From NCBI GenBank assembly GCA_045540715.1, contig JAZQHT010000011.1, forward strand, positions 31,601 through 95,600: a DNA stretch of 64,000 nt, in the 5' to 3' direction. This document shows positions 32,497 through 41,025 of this stretch, in pieces. The DNA is from UMGS1279 sp045540715 (GTDB taxonomy: Bacteria; Bacillota; Clostridia; Oscillospirales; Acutalibacteraceae). The notes beneath the pieces are model-generated. The model saw nothing but the letters and a program-made list of their open reading frames with translations, was not told where the DNA came from and did not search any database. Position 1 is the stretch's first letter, and each line of letters begins with the position of its first letter. Position numbers and translations under genes: made by a program.

Positions 32497-33014
32497 AATG
32501 TTATGTACCTTCACTTTCATAAAATTTCAATAGACAACAAAAAAATACACCTATCCCTTTGTCCTTGGGATAGGTGTATAATCATATATAGGGTTAAGTG
32601 AACTTGCCTTTCAGGGAAATTCTAATTTAAGTTGATTGTAAAAAGTTGAGTTAAAAGGTTTGAAAAATTAGTTGGTTGAATTTTGTTTGTTGAATTATTG
32701 TGTAATTATGATACCACAAAAAACACCTTATGTCAAACCGCCGAAAACCTCTATATGTCAAAATAAACAAAAGTCCCATGGTTACTTGGTTTTTGATTTT
32801 GAAAAAAGATATGAGTAAAAATACTCGCAATATCTTGCGATTTTTAGAATGAAATTTTCCCGAAAAATTTTTCAATTTTTTTATTTTTGTTAAAAAACAC
32901 AACGAATTTTAACCCTTATTTGTAAAAATAACGGTCAAAATGGCATTTAAGGTCAAGCGCTGCCTTTGGTTTTTTTACGAAAAATGCAACAACTTTTTGT
33001 AGCATACATTTTTT
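32497..33014. other. gene-free AT-rich region with hairpins
   Basis: About 500 bp without a convincing gene. It contains a perfect hairpin CACCTATCCC / GGGATAGGTG (32550-32579) that can terminate the leftward transcript, several GTTGA-containing short repeats (32632-32700), and small hairpins GAGTAAAAATACTC and CGCAATATCTTGCG (32813-32840). The clustered GTTGA repeats in AT-rich DNA could be protein-binding iterons, but spacing is irregular and I do not call an origin. Confidence 0.4.
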
Positions 33015-33044
33015 CAAAAAAAGAACAGGGTGTTAGCCCTGTTC
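33015..33044 (-). terminator. terminator of the ardC transcript
   Basis: Read leftward, GAACAGGG pairs with CCCTGTTC, followed by TTTTTTT. The stem begins at the stop codon of the small gene at 33043. Confidence 0.88.
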
Positions 33045-33204
33045 AATCTGCAAAAATATCATCAATTAGTGTTTCATAGTCTTGGGGTTCTTCGTATGTC
33101 TGCTTTATCGGTGTAACCTTATCTGCTATCTGTGATAATAAGCCTTTGTTTCTTCGTTCTTTCAAAATCTCTATAAACTCAACGTTTCCGTTCTGCTCGT
33201 TCAT
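33043..33204 (-). CDS. small unknown protein coupled to the ArdC-like gene
   Basis: 53 residues (MNEQNGNVEFIEILKERR at the start, ending in an acidic DDIFAD tail). Its ATG overlaps the TGA of the ArdC-like gene (ATGA), and a terminator follows its stop exactly, so it is a genuine translationally coupled gene although short. Function unknown; an acidic small partner of ArdC is a guess. Confidence 0.6.
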   Translation of the reverse strand: MNEQNGNVEFIEILKERRNKGLLSQIADKVTPIKQTYEEPQDYETLIDDIFAD

Positions 33205-34193
33205 CTTATTTCCTCACTTTCTTTGTTTTTCTGTTCTTCAAGTTCCATTTCCCTGACACACTCTAATATCAAGTCCGAAGCCTTCTCGGCTTTGGTACTT
33301 GCAGAGATTATTTCATTAGGTTTGTCTTTAAGGTATGAAGCCCAACCTTGAATATAGCCAAGGTAATTTTCAGGTGTATCGCTATCATCGGGAATACACA
33401 TTTCGGCGCAAACGATTTGACTACCGATTTCGGCAACCAATTCTTCTTTGCTATATTCCTTGTGTGCTGTTTCTAAATCAACAACGGTTTTATCGTTGAA
33501 GCGACCGAGCGCAACACCTGTGCTATGCACCATTTCGTGTGCAAGGGTTGTAATGTATTCATAAACCGATGTGAAATTATGTATGTCAGGCACTCTTATT
33601 TTCATATCGTGGGAAAAATATGCCTGTGTTCCGTCCTTAACGATTTGAACCTCTATACCGTATTTTTTACAATAGTAATTGAAAAGCCTATTAAAACGGT
33701 CAAGGGCAAGTCTTGTTTGTTCGGTTGCTTCTTCGTGGGTAAAGTGTTCAAAGTGAAATTTAGAAGGTAGATTCTCTCCGTTGTTGTCACGCTGCACAAC
33801 ATCTTCACGGCTGTAAACGTGGTAATATTTCAAAAAACCTTTTTTGATTTCGTTGCCGTCCTTATCTAACTTTGGTTCGCCTGTTTTTTCATCAAGAACA
33901 GGTCTTGTGTTGTAATAGCAAACGATATTACCCCTTGCACCTTTCCTGATTTGGTATTGTGGGGCGTCTTTCTTTTCGTTTAATGCCTTAACCATATTGA
34001 AGGTTAGGTATTCGTTGTTATCAAGCAAAATACGGTTGATACCCTTGTATGCTTCCATTGTGTTATAACTATACGGCTTGTCGGGAGCGCCGAGCGCAAA
34101 CGGTTTAACCCACCTGAAAGTCTTCCCCTGTTCTTCTGCTTCTTTCATCTTATTTAATATGTTTTCAGTAATTATTTGTGCTACATTAGCCAT
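33201..34193 (-). CDS. ArdC-like antirestriction protein with zincin domain
   Basis: 330 residues. The N-terminal half matches ArdC single-stranded DNA-binding proteins (FRWVKPFALGAPDKPYSYNTMEAYKGINRILL and YQIRKGARGNIVCYYN). The C-terminal half carries a zinc-metalloprotease-type motif, ATLAHEMVHSTG. Family members protect incoming single-stranded DNA from restriction. ATG at 34193 is preceded by AAAGGG; the frame extends upstream but without a ribosome site. Divergent from an XRE regulator whose operator region (34377-34395) may also govern this gene. Confidence 0.85.
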   Translation of the reverse strand: MANVAQIITENILNKMKEAEEQGKTFRWVKPFALGAPDKPYSYNTMEAYKGINRILLDNNEYLTFNMVKALNEKKDAPQYQIRKGARGNIVCYYNTRPVLDEKTGEPKLDKDGNEIKKGFLKYYHVYSREDVVQRDNNGENLPSKFHFEHFTHEEATEQTRLALDRFNRLFNYYCKKYGIEVQIVKDGTQAYFSHDMKIRVPDIHNFTSVYEYITTLAHEMVHSTGVALGRFNDKTVVDLETAHKEYSKEELVAEIGSQIVCAEMCIPDDSDTPENYLGYIQGWASYLKDKPNEIISASTKAEKASDLILECVREMELEEQKNKESEEIR

Positions 34194-34376
34194 AATAAAA
34201 ACCCTTTCTGCTCTCCGTGGACTTTTGGAGATAATAATATAGTTGCCAAGCAATATAAGTATGAAAGGCGAATTTATTATTTAGTTTTTCTGCATATCTT
34301 TTTTAATTTAGTAACTATGGGTTATGTTGTCTTCCTTATAGTTCGTGTAAAATTTCATTAACACAACCTATACTAA

Positions 34377-34395
34377 TAGTTATAGAGAATAACTA
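34377..34395. promoter_or_regulatory. inverted repeat before the XRE regulator
   Basis: TAGTTAT-AGAGA-ATAACTA, immediately upstream of the GGGGGAAGG ribosome site and just after a TATACT -10-like sequence. Suitable as an autoregulatory operator. Confidence 0.55.
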
Positions 34396-34412
34396 TAAGG
34401 GGGAAGGCAAAA

Positions 34413-34748
34413 TTGAAATTAGATACAATAGGTGCAAACATCAGGAAATGCCGTTTATCTAAAAAAATGCGCCAAGAGGACTTGGCTGAAAAGGCGAATT
34501 TATCCGTAACTTATGTTGGAATGATAGAACGCGGAGAAAAGACACCTTCGCTTGAAACTTTGGTTGCTATATTAAATGCAATCGGTGTATCTGCTGATGT
34601 TGTTCTATGTGATGTGGTTACGGCTGGATATACGGTTAAAAATTCCTTGCTCAATGAAAAACTATCGCAATTATCGGAAGAAGACCGCAACAAGATTTAT
34701 GATGTTATTGACACAATGATTTCCCATTCAAAACGGTCAATAAAGTAA
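34413..34748 (+). CDS. XRE-family helix-turn-helix regulator
   Basis: 111 residues. An N-terminal HTH_3 domain (IGANIRKCRLSKKMRQEDLAEKANLSVTYVGMIERGEKTPSLETLVAILNAIGVSADVVL, about 4-65) is followed by a short helical tail (SQLSEEDRNKIYDVIDTMISH), a standard architecture for element regulators. Start is TTG at 34413 behind a strong GGGGGAAGG. Likely represses itself and perhaps the divergent ArdC-like gene. Confidence 0.9.
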   Translation: MKLDTIGANIRKCRLSKKMRQEDLAEKANLSVTYVGMIERGEKTPSLETLVAILNAIGVSADVVLCDVVTAGYTVKNSLLNEKLSQLSEEDRNKIYDVIDTMISHSKRSIK

Positions 34749-34755
34749 AAAAAGA

Positions 34756-34785
34756 GTTCGCTTGACAAAAAGCGAACTTTTTTTA
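34756..34785 (+). terminator. terminator
   Basis: GTTCGCTT / AAGCGAAC with GACAAA loop and seven T, right after the XRE gene. Confidence 0.9.
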
Positions 34786-34887
34786 TTTCGACAACAGGCT
34801 TCGTGTAATTTCGACATAATATGTGTGGTATAACATAACTGTCAGTTAAGGCAACAAACAAATAGTTATGAATGGAGAGAAAAAGAA

Positions 34888-35109
34888 ATGACAACAAAAA
34901 AGATTATTCGACAAATCGCAAAACAGAACGGTGTTACACCACAAGAGGTAATAAACGATATGAAGGAAGCAATCCGTGTCGGTATGGCTTCCACCGAGCC
35001 GACAGCAAGGGCATTTTGGCAACAAATTGCACCTGAAGGAAAAGAACCTTCGATAGATGTGTTTTTGAAGGCTTGTATCAGCAAGGTACATACCCAAACT
35101 ATGAGTTAA
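34888..35109 (+). CDS. small Spo0A C-terminal-like DNA-binding protein
   Basis: 73 residues, starting MTTKKIIRQIAKQNGVTPQEV. The helix pattern IIRQIAKQNGVTPQEVINDMKEAIRVGMASTEPTARAFWQQIAPEGKEPSIDVFLKACISKV resembles the small proteins labelled 'Spo0A C-terminal-like' that are common in clostridial mobile elements. A TATAAC -10-like element lies near 34836 and GGAGAG before the ATG. Role not known; perhaps a regulator of element genes. Confidence 0.6.
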   Translation: MTTKKIIRQIAKQNGVTPQEVINDMKEAIRVGMASTEPTARAFWQQIAPEGKEPSIDVFLKACISKVHTQTMS

Positions 35110-35112
35110 AAC

Positions 35113-35148
35113 AAAATCGGTATGAGGAAATATCTCATACCGATTTTT
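35113..35148. terminator. terminator between convergent genes
   Basis: AAAATCGGTATGAG / CTCATACCGATTTT with a 9-base loop, between the small Spo0A-like gene and the end of hsdR. Symmetric flanks permit use in both directions. Confidence 0.88.
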
Positions 35149-35151
35149 CTA

Positions 35152-38124
35152 TTATAGGTCTGTTCGGTTAAACTCACGGTAAAGCATACTACCGAGCGCT
35201 GCCATAATGGCGTTATACTTGCTCTTGTTTTGGAAAAGTGATGTAAATGCTTCGGTCTGCTCTACATAACTATCTTGTGCAACAACATCAAAGGTTTTCG
35301 GGAAAATACTTTCTGCGAATACCTGTGGGTTAGAAGTTTTTGCAACCTTGCGGAGTTTATCATCATCTTTTAACCTATCGTGCAAAGCATAAATCAATAC
35401 ACGGTCGGCGTCGCTGAAATTACCTGCAAACAGTTCATTGATTTTCTGTATAACCTCTTCCAAAGGTTCTTTCTGTTCGGGAACCGCTTTACCCTTTGCG
35501 CCTGAAGGTTGATAAGGTGTCGGTTTGTCTGTAAGGGCAATTTCACCTTTGAAGGTTTCTTCCAACTTGTAAAATTCAAGTTTCAATGCACCTTCAAGGT
35601 CAATCATCTTTACAGGTTCAGCAGGTATAAGTTTCAGCAGATACGAGCAGAACACATATTCCTTTTGCATTTCGCTATCGAACATACGGCAAACCTGCGA
35701 GATATAACCATACCATTTAATATAGGAACGAACCTGACGCCTGAAATTATATCTATCATCTTGTGCTTTATCGTTGTAACGGTCAGCAACAGGTTTCAGG
35801 GTAGAGGTCATTTTACCCATACTAACGGCGTCTTGTTTCTTGCCTGAATAGTAAATATCGCAAAATGCCTGAATGTCATTTGTGGAATAGATGTTGTATG
35901 CTCTCAATTCCTTTTGCAACTGATAAATCAGGTCAACATTTACCTCTTGTGAAAGTGCCGTTTCCTGATAGAACGGTTGGAAGGCTTTTTGAATATCATC
36001 TGCTGTATTAACAAAGTCAAGTATAAAGGTATCGTTTTTACCTGCACAAGTTCTGTTAAGTCGGGAAAGGGTTTGAACACACTTTACACCACGGAGTTTT
36101 TTATCAACAATCATTGTATGCAGTAACGGTTCATCAAAGCCCGTTTGGTATTTCTCGGCAACGATAAGCACGTTAAAGTTGCTATGAAATTCTGCTTTTG
36201 TTTGGTCTTCGGAAATGTGCGAACCGTCCTTGCGAACATTAAGGGACGTTTCGGTGTATTCGTTTCCTTTGTCCTTAACAGCACCCGAAAAAGCAACCAA
36301 TATATCAATGTTGTCATAGTGCTTTTCTTCGATATAGCGCTTTACCTCGTGGTAGTATCGAACGGCCGCTAAACGTGAAGATGTAACAACCATCATTTTT
36401 CCTTTACCGCCGATTGCTTTCGCTGTGGTGGAAAGGAAGGTTTCAACAATGATTTGTGCTTTTTGGGATATGTTGTAAGGGTGCAAGTCTTCAAAACGGC
36501 GAATAACCTTTGCGGCGCGAGATACAGGCACATCAGGGTTATCGGGAATAGTCTTTGCTATCTTGAAGCAAGTGTTATAAGTCATATAGTTTTGAAGCAC
36601 GTCCATTATGAACCCTTCCTGAATTGCCTGTTTCATAGAATAGACGTGGAAGGGGTGGAAAGAACCGTCCTTATATTCTGTTCCGAACATCTCCAAGGTT
36701 TGACCTTTGGGTGTGGCTGTAAAGGCAAAGAAGGATAGATTCTTGTGCTTTCCGTGAACAATCATTTCCTGTAACAACTTATCGTTAAGGTCAAGTTCAT
36801 CTTCGGCCTTACCTTCGATTTCCGCATACTCACGAAGCGCCATTTCGGTATCTGCAAGTGCTGTTTTCAGTTTGATTGCAGATTGACCTGTTTGTGATGA
36901 ATGGGCTTCATCAACAATAACAGCAAAGTTCTTGCCCTTGGTGTTCTCAACCTCGGAATAGATTACAGGGAATTTTTGAAGGGTTGTAACAATAATTCTG
37001 CAACCGCTATTGATAGCGTCACGAAGGTCTTTCGCTGTTTTACCTTCTCCGATTGTTTCAACAGTTCCGAGTGTATGGTCGAAGGCTGAAATGGTGTCCT
37101 GTAACTGTCTATCAAGCACCACACGGTCGGTAACGATTATTACCGATGAAAAGATAGGTGTGCTGTCAATATCGTGTAGGCTTGCCAAACGGTAGGACGT
37201 CCAAGCGATAGAATTTGATTTGCCTGAACCTGCACTATGCTGTATCAGGTAGTTAGTTCCTGCACCGTTGGTCTTAACATCGGCAACAAGTTTTCTAACA
37301 ACGTCTAACTGATGAAATCTTGGGAAGATAAGAGTTTTATTATCTTTGCGGTGGATAAACTTTTGAATTATATCCAAAGCGCTGTCTTTCTGTAAAACAT
37401 TCTCCCAAAGGTATGCTGTGGGATAACCGTTCGGGTTGGCTGGGTTGCCCTTGCCACCGTCATTACCTGCACCGTTAGAACCCTGATTGAAGGGTAGGAA
37501 GAAGGTATCTCCCTTTGCAAGTTTGGTCGCCATAAAGACGTCGGTTTGGTCTACACAGAAATATGCCAAGATTCGCTTGTCAAACTGAAAACAAAGTTCT
37601 CTTGGGTTACGGTCATACATCCATTGGGTTTTTGCATTATCAACCGTTTGTCCTGTGTATTGGTTTTTCAGTTCCAAAGCAAAAACAGGTATGCCGTTGA
37701 ACACAAGAACCATATCAACAGAATTGTTGTTTTCTGCTGTATAGTGCCATTGGCGAACCACATTACAAACATTTTGATTGTAATGCTCGGTCGCTGTCTT
37801 GTTTAGGTTGCTTTCAGGTTTGAAATAGCAAACACGGAAGGTAATTCCTCTATGCTTGAAACCGTGTCTTAACACGCTGATTAAGCCTTCACTATCACAA
37901 GCATTATTAAAGGCAATACAGAATTTGTTTACGGGGTCGCTATTGCAGGTGTTTTCAAACCGCGCCCATTCCTTCGGCTGCGTGTTCTTCACAAAGTTTA
38001 TCAGGGTATCTGTAAACAAAGCAACCGAGGGGTCGTATGTATCTGTGGTTTTGGTGTATCCACCTTGTTCAGTTAATAAGAAGGATTCTATGTCCTCTTC
38101 AAATCGTCTTTCGTTTGTTATCAT
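35152..38124 (-). CDS. hsdR: type I restriction endonuclease subunit R
   Basis: 990 residues. N-terminal PD-(D/E)xK nuclease domain (MVLVFNGIPVFALELKNQYTGQ), then an SF2 translocase: motif I LIQHSAGSGKSNSIAW, motif II VDEAHSSQTG, motif III FTATPKGQT, motif VI region QTLSRLNRTCAGK, and a helical C-terminal part that binds the methylase core. It translocates DNA and cuts far from unmethylated target sites. Last gene of the hsd operon, 18 bp after a small unknown gene. Complete, with no frameshift. Confidence 0.96.
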   Translation of the reverse strand: MITNERRFEEDIESFLLTEQGGYTKTTDTYDPSVALFTDTLINFVKNTQPKEWARFENTCNSDPVNKFCIAFNNACDSEGLISVLRHGFKHRGITFRVCYFKPESNLNKTATEHYNQNVCNVVRQWHYTAENNNSVDMVLVFNGIPVFALELKNQYTGQTVDNAKTQWMYDRNPRELCFQFDKRILAYFCVDQTDVFMATKLAKGDTFFLPFNQGSNGAGNDGGKGNPANPNGYPTAYLWENVLQKDSALDIIQKFIHRKDNKTLIFPRFHQLDVVRKLVADVKTNGAGTNYLIQHSAGSGKSNSIAWTSYRLASLHDIDSTPIFSSVIIVTDRVVLDRQLQDTISAFDHTLGTVETIGEGKTAKDLRDAINSGCRIIVTTLQKFPVIYSEVENTKGKNFAVIVDEAHSSQTGQSAIKLKTALADTEMALREYAEIEGKAEDELDLNDKLLQEMIVHGKHKNLSFFAFTATPKGQTLEMFGTEYKDGSFHPFHVYSMKQAIQEGFIMDVLQNYMTYNTCFKIAKTIPDNPDVPVSRAAKVIRRFEDLHPYNISQKAQIIVETFLSTTAKAIGGKGKMMVVTSSRLAAVRYYHEVKRYIEEKHYDNIDILVAFSGAVKDKGNEYTETSLNVRKDGSHISEDQTKAEFHSNFNVLIVAEKYQTGFDEPLLHTMIVDKKLRGVKCVQTLSRLNRTCAGKNDTFILDFVNTADDIQKAFQPFYQETALSQEVNVDLIYQLQKELRAYNIYSTNDIQAFCDIYYSGKKQDAVSMGKMTSTLKPVADRYNDKAQDDRYNFRRQVRSYIKWYGYISQVCRMFDSEMQKEYVFCSYLLKLIPAEPVKMIDLEGALKLEFYKLEETFKGEIALTDKPTPYQPSGAKGKAVPEQKEPLEEVIQKINELFAGNFSDADRVLIYALHDRLKDDDKLRKVAKTSNPQVFAESIFPKTFDVVAQDSYVEQTEAFTSLFQNKSKYNAIMAALGSMLYREFNRTDL

Positions 38125-38142
38125 AGGTATAACCTCCTATGG

Positions 38143-38355
38143 TTAATTAGAGTGTTCGTTTATATATTTTATAAGAACTGTGCAGAACGCTTGACTTGCT
38201 TCGCTTCTGTATTCAGGTTTGATATCTTCCAAACTATCAAGGAAATCTTGTAGTTTGTGAACGCTTTTTAAGACATTCTCGATTTGAGTCAAATGTTTTT
38301 GCTCTGCTTGTTGCTGAATATATGTATTATTAAACATTTCATAAATTGGGTTCAT
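38143..38355 (-). CDS. small helical protein inside the hsd operon
   Basis: 70 residues: NNTYIQQQAEQKHLTQIENVLKSVHKLQDFLDSLEDIKPEYRSEASQAF, all predicted helix, possibly a short coiled coil. Its ATG overlaps the stop of the DUF5677-like gene by four bases (ATGA), and hsdR follows 18 bp later, so it is a member of the operon. No known role. Confidence 0.6.
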   Translation of the reverse strand: MNPIYEMFNNTYIQQQAEQKHLTQIENVLKSVHKLQDFLDSLEDIKPEYRSEASQAFCTVLIKYINEHSN

Positions 38356-39347
38356 TCGGTCTCTCCTTTACTATAATTGATTGTAGTGCCAAAGCATTCA
38401 TCAGCAGTATTGAAATATGCCTTGCGAACTTCTTCAACCCAATCGTGTATTACTCTTGCATGGGCTAATGCATCTAGACAAGGAAAAATGCTCAAAAACA
38501 TATTCGTTATCCAAGCCAAAGAAATGGCCGAATGTTCTGCGGGTGTAGTAATTCCATAGTTTGAATGTCCAACAATCACAAGCGATTGTTCATCTTTCAA
38601 GCATAATCGTTTAAACGTTCCTTGCGGTGAACCGTGATTAACCAAACACGCTAATTTATATTGTTTTTTCCATGCTTCATTAACATCACAGTTGTCTTGA
38701 ATGTGTTTAAATTTTGTAATCTTCAATTCTGTTCCATCTTCTTTCTTTGCGCCTGTTGTCCAACTATACCATTGGTCATCAGTCTGGGATTGCTCAAAAT
38801 ACTGTTTTGCAATTATTTCGCCGTGTTTTATGATAAATGATGCGTTACAGCATAGTTCGTACATTGACCGCCACCTAGAATAAGCGCAATCAGCAAACCC
38901 CAATTTCATTAAATACAGGATTTCTAAAAATTCTTGACAACTGCGACCCTGCATATATTGCAAGGCTAAAAAGGTGTACTGTTTTTCCTTTTTGATATCA
39001 TCGGGAATATTATCATTGACAAAAGCACTATACCGTTCTGCCGCTTCTAAAGCCATTACATACATAGTTTCTGAAACGGCGAAGCATTCACCCCAAATGT
39101 CATTATGATGGGCAATAAATTTATCCTGTTCTATTTTTTGCTTATGAGATATCTCAAATCTTTTTTCTACAAAATAATCGTGATAGTCCTTGGATGCCTG
39201 GTCCAATAACAACTTCATACTGTTGTTGATGGTATCTTGGTTTAATTTTTTTATAATTTCATCATCAGTGAAACCTTGTTTTTGCCATTCGGAAATAGTA
39301 TCCGTGTATGCATTTCTAAAAATCTCGGAAAGATAATCCGTTGTCAA
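38352..39347 (-). CDS. DUF5677-like helical protein inside the hsd operon
   Basis: 331 residues, soluble and mostly helical. The pattern AERYSAFVNDN, EFLEILYLMKLGFADCAYSRWRSMYELCCNASFIIKHGEIIAKQYFEQS, and LACLVNHGSPQGTFKRL resembles DUF5677 proteins, which have been seen in defence-type loci; a HEPN-like fold is possible, but the RxxxxxH signature is not clear here. It overlaps hsdS by 4 bp and the next small gene by 4 bp, so it is translated as part of the restriction operon. Function unknown. Confidence 0.6.
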   Translation of the reverse strand: MTTDYLSEIFRNAYTDTISEWQKQGFTDDEIIKKLNQDTINNSMKLLLDQASKDYHDYFVEKRFEISHKQKIEQDKFIAHHNDIWGECFAVSETMYVMALEAAERYSAFVNDNIPDDIKKEKQYTFLALQYMQGRSCQEFLEILYLMKLGFADCAYSRWRSMYELCCNASFIIKHGEIIAKQYFEQSQTDDQWYSWTTGAKKEDGTELKITKFKHIQDNCDVNEAWKKQYKLACLVNHGSPQGTFKRLCLKDEQSLVIVGHSNYGITTPAEHSAISLAWITNMFLSIFPCLDALAHARVIHDWVEEVRKAYFNTADECFGTTINYSKGETE

Positions 39348-40660
39348 TGATTTTTCACCTCTTTTTTGCCTGTTACATACTCGTATATAACAGATTTTTT
39401 GTAACTTTCCATTTCTTCAAGCAGATGTGTTTTATCGGCTATCAGTTTGTCAATCTCGGAACATTTGCGGTCAAGGAAATTCGCGATTTCCTTTTGTTCG
39501 TTCATATCCCTTGTGATAGGAACGAACAATTCTTTTATTCTATCAAGATTAAGATTTAATTGAGTGCTTACAACAGCAGTTCTTATGAACATTTCCTTCA
39601 TAGAAAGGAAAAGATAGTAAATATAATCTTCAAAAAAATCTTTTTTAGGGGTAAACCCAACAACGCTATCGGGGAAATAAGCGTTAAAACCTAAAATGGC
39701 AACATCGCCAATATTTGCGGCTATAGTCATTGTCATTGTTCCTTTGGGGAATTCTTTACTAACAGAACAACCTAATTCATTTAAGGTTTGAGAATAGGTG
39801 GTAATATACTTACCTGCTCGTGCAACATCGCCTGTTTGGATAAACGGATAATCGCCACCATAATATCTTTCATCATTTCTTGGTCTATGATTAAATAATC
39901 CACGAGAAATATCAGTTATATATTTGATTTTAATAATTTCCATTTCTGCAGGAATATTGCCTATCCACTCAACACCACTATCTTTCATAGCACGGTCGCC
40001 ACGAATACCTTTTGTTACGGCTTCGGTAATAACCGATTGCTTTAACTTTTTGTATTCTTCAATAGTCGCCTTTGTCTTCTCAATAACGGTATCAATCTCT
40101 GCACATTTGCGGTCAAGGAAATCTGCAATTCGCTTTTGTTCTTCTGCGCTCGGAAAGGGTAAAAGTTGAACACCGAGTTTTTCCATTGGTATTCTCATAC
40201 GAACGGTGTTGAAATTGCCACTTTCGGTTTCCTTCATCAAGATTCCGTTACCAAGTCCTAACAGGCTTCTTTGAAATGCTTTTGTTTGGAACATACGGCA
40301 ATAGTAATGTTGATTAACACCTTCTAATCGGGGATATAACATATAATACACAGGACTTACACAGCCAAAGTATTTTGAAATGCCAACTGAACCCGATATG
40401 ATGTTCATACTATTCATTACAATATCATCAGGATATGCCAAACGGTAGGCGGTCAAATCTTCCTTTGCTTTGTTACCGCCACCTTCTTTTTCGCTATACG
40501 GCACTACACCGTATGCAGCGCCGAGCGATAATATAAAATCTGTTTGTTGAGGGTCATTCTTTTCCTTCCGTTCAAGGAATATTGCTTTTAAGCGCTTCAT
40601 TTCCCACTCTGCAGGAATATTGCCTATCCACTCAACACCACTATATTTTAATGCTCTCAT
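39344..40660 (-). CDS. hsdS: type I restriction-modification specificity subunit S
   Basis: 438 residues with two target-recognition domains and two conserved helical spacers. Each half opens with the same block (SGVEWIGNIPAE at about 7-18 and 229-240) and ends with EQKRIADFLDRKCAEIDTVIEK / EQKEIANFLDRKCSEIDKLIAD. The bipartite DNA target is set by the two domains. The nucleotide sequences encoding the two block starts contain a 37-bp exact direct repeat (39945-39981, 40608-40644). Overlaps its neighbours by 4 bp each. Confidence 0.94.
   Translation of the reverse strand: MRALKYSGVEWIGNIPAEWEMKRLKAIFLERKEKNDPQQTDFILSLGAAYGVVPYSEKEGGGNKAKEDLTAYRLAYPDDIVMNSMNIISGSVGISKYFGCVSPVYYMLYPRLEGVNQHYYCRMFQTKAFQRSLLGLGNGILMKETESGNFNTVRMRIPMEKLGVQLLPFPSAEEQKRIADFLDRKCAEIDTVIEKTKATIEEYKKLKQSVITEAVTKGIRGDRAMKDSGVEWIGNIPAEMEIIKIKYITDISRGLFNHRPRNDERYYGGDYPFIQTGDVARAGKYITTYSQTLNELGCSVSKEFPKGTMTMTIAANIGDVAILGFNAYFPDSVVGFTPKKDFFEDYIYYLFLSMKEMFIRTAVVSTQLNLNLDRIKELFVPITRDMNEQKEIANFLDRKCSEIDKLIADKTHLLEEMESYKKSVIYEYVTGKKEVKNH
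39945..39981. repeat. 37-bp direct repeat in hsdS, copy 1
   Basis: Identical to 40608-40644. It encodes the SGVEWIGNIPAE block at the start of the second target-recognition half. Recombination between the copies would delete the first half. Confidence 0.85.
40608..40644. repeat. 37-bp direct repeat in hsdS, copy 2
   Basis: Identical to 39945-39981. It encodes the SGVEWIGNIPAE block at the start of the first target-recognition half. Perfect conservation over 37 bp, despite synonymous freedom, suggests recent gene conversion or domain shuffling. Confidence 0.85.
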
Positions 40661-41025
40661 AGTGTATCTCCTTTTTTATTGAAGATTACAACCACCGCTA
40701 TTATACCTGCTATCAGCAATATACCGCCTAACGAAGATACAATAACAACCCAATGTGCCGTTATCCATTTTACAAGGGTTATAACGCCATAGGTTATCGC
40801 CCATATAACAATAAATACTACTAAACGAATAAGCCAATGGAAAAGACTACCTGCACCGCTCGAACTGATTGAACCGCTATCGTACATATCGCCAACAGCC
40901 GAAAAGGCGATAGCATAAGCGATTGCACCGATAACAAGCAGAATAACATATTCGTATAGTGCAGAAATGGGTAGCCCTAACGGGTCGGTCAATCTATCAA
41001 AAATAAAACTAAAAATTTCTCTCAT
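40657..41025 (-). CDS. small membrane protein between hsdM and hsdS
   Basis: 122 residues with three predicted membrane helices (about 22-45, 65-87, 92-115) separated by a Gly/Ser loop (SGSISSSGAGS). Its ATG abuts the hsdM stop (TAAATG) and its end overlaps the hsdS start by 4 bp. A membrane protein is not part of the known type I complex. It may be a passenger or a defence accessory; function unknown. Confidence 0.65.
   Translation of the reverse strand: MREIFSFIFDRLTDPLGLPISALYEYVILLVIGAIAYAIAFSAVGDMYDSGSISSSGAGSLFHWLIRLVVFIVIWAITYGVITLVKWITAHWVVIVSSLGGILLIAGIIAVVVIFNKKGDTL

Noticed and set aside
36454..36738. Rightward open frames inside hsdR and other long genes
   Set aside because: They lie antisense to well-supported coding regions and have no ribosome sites or recognisable motifs.
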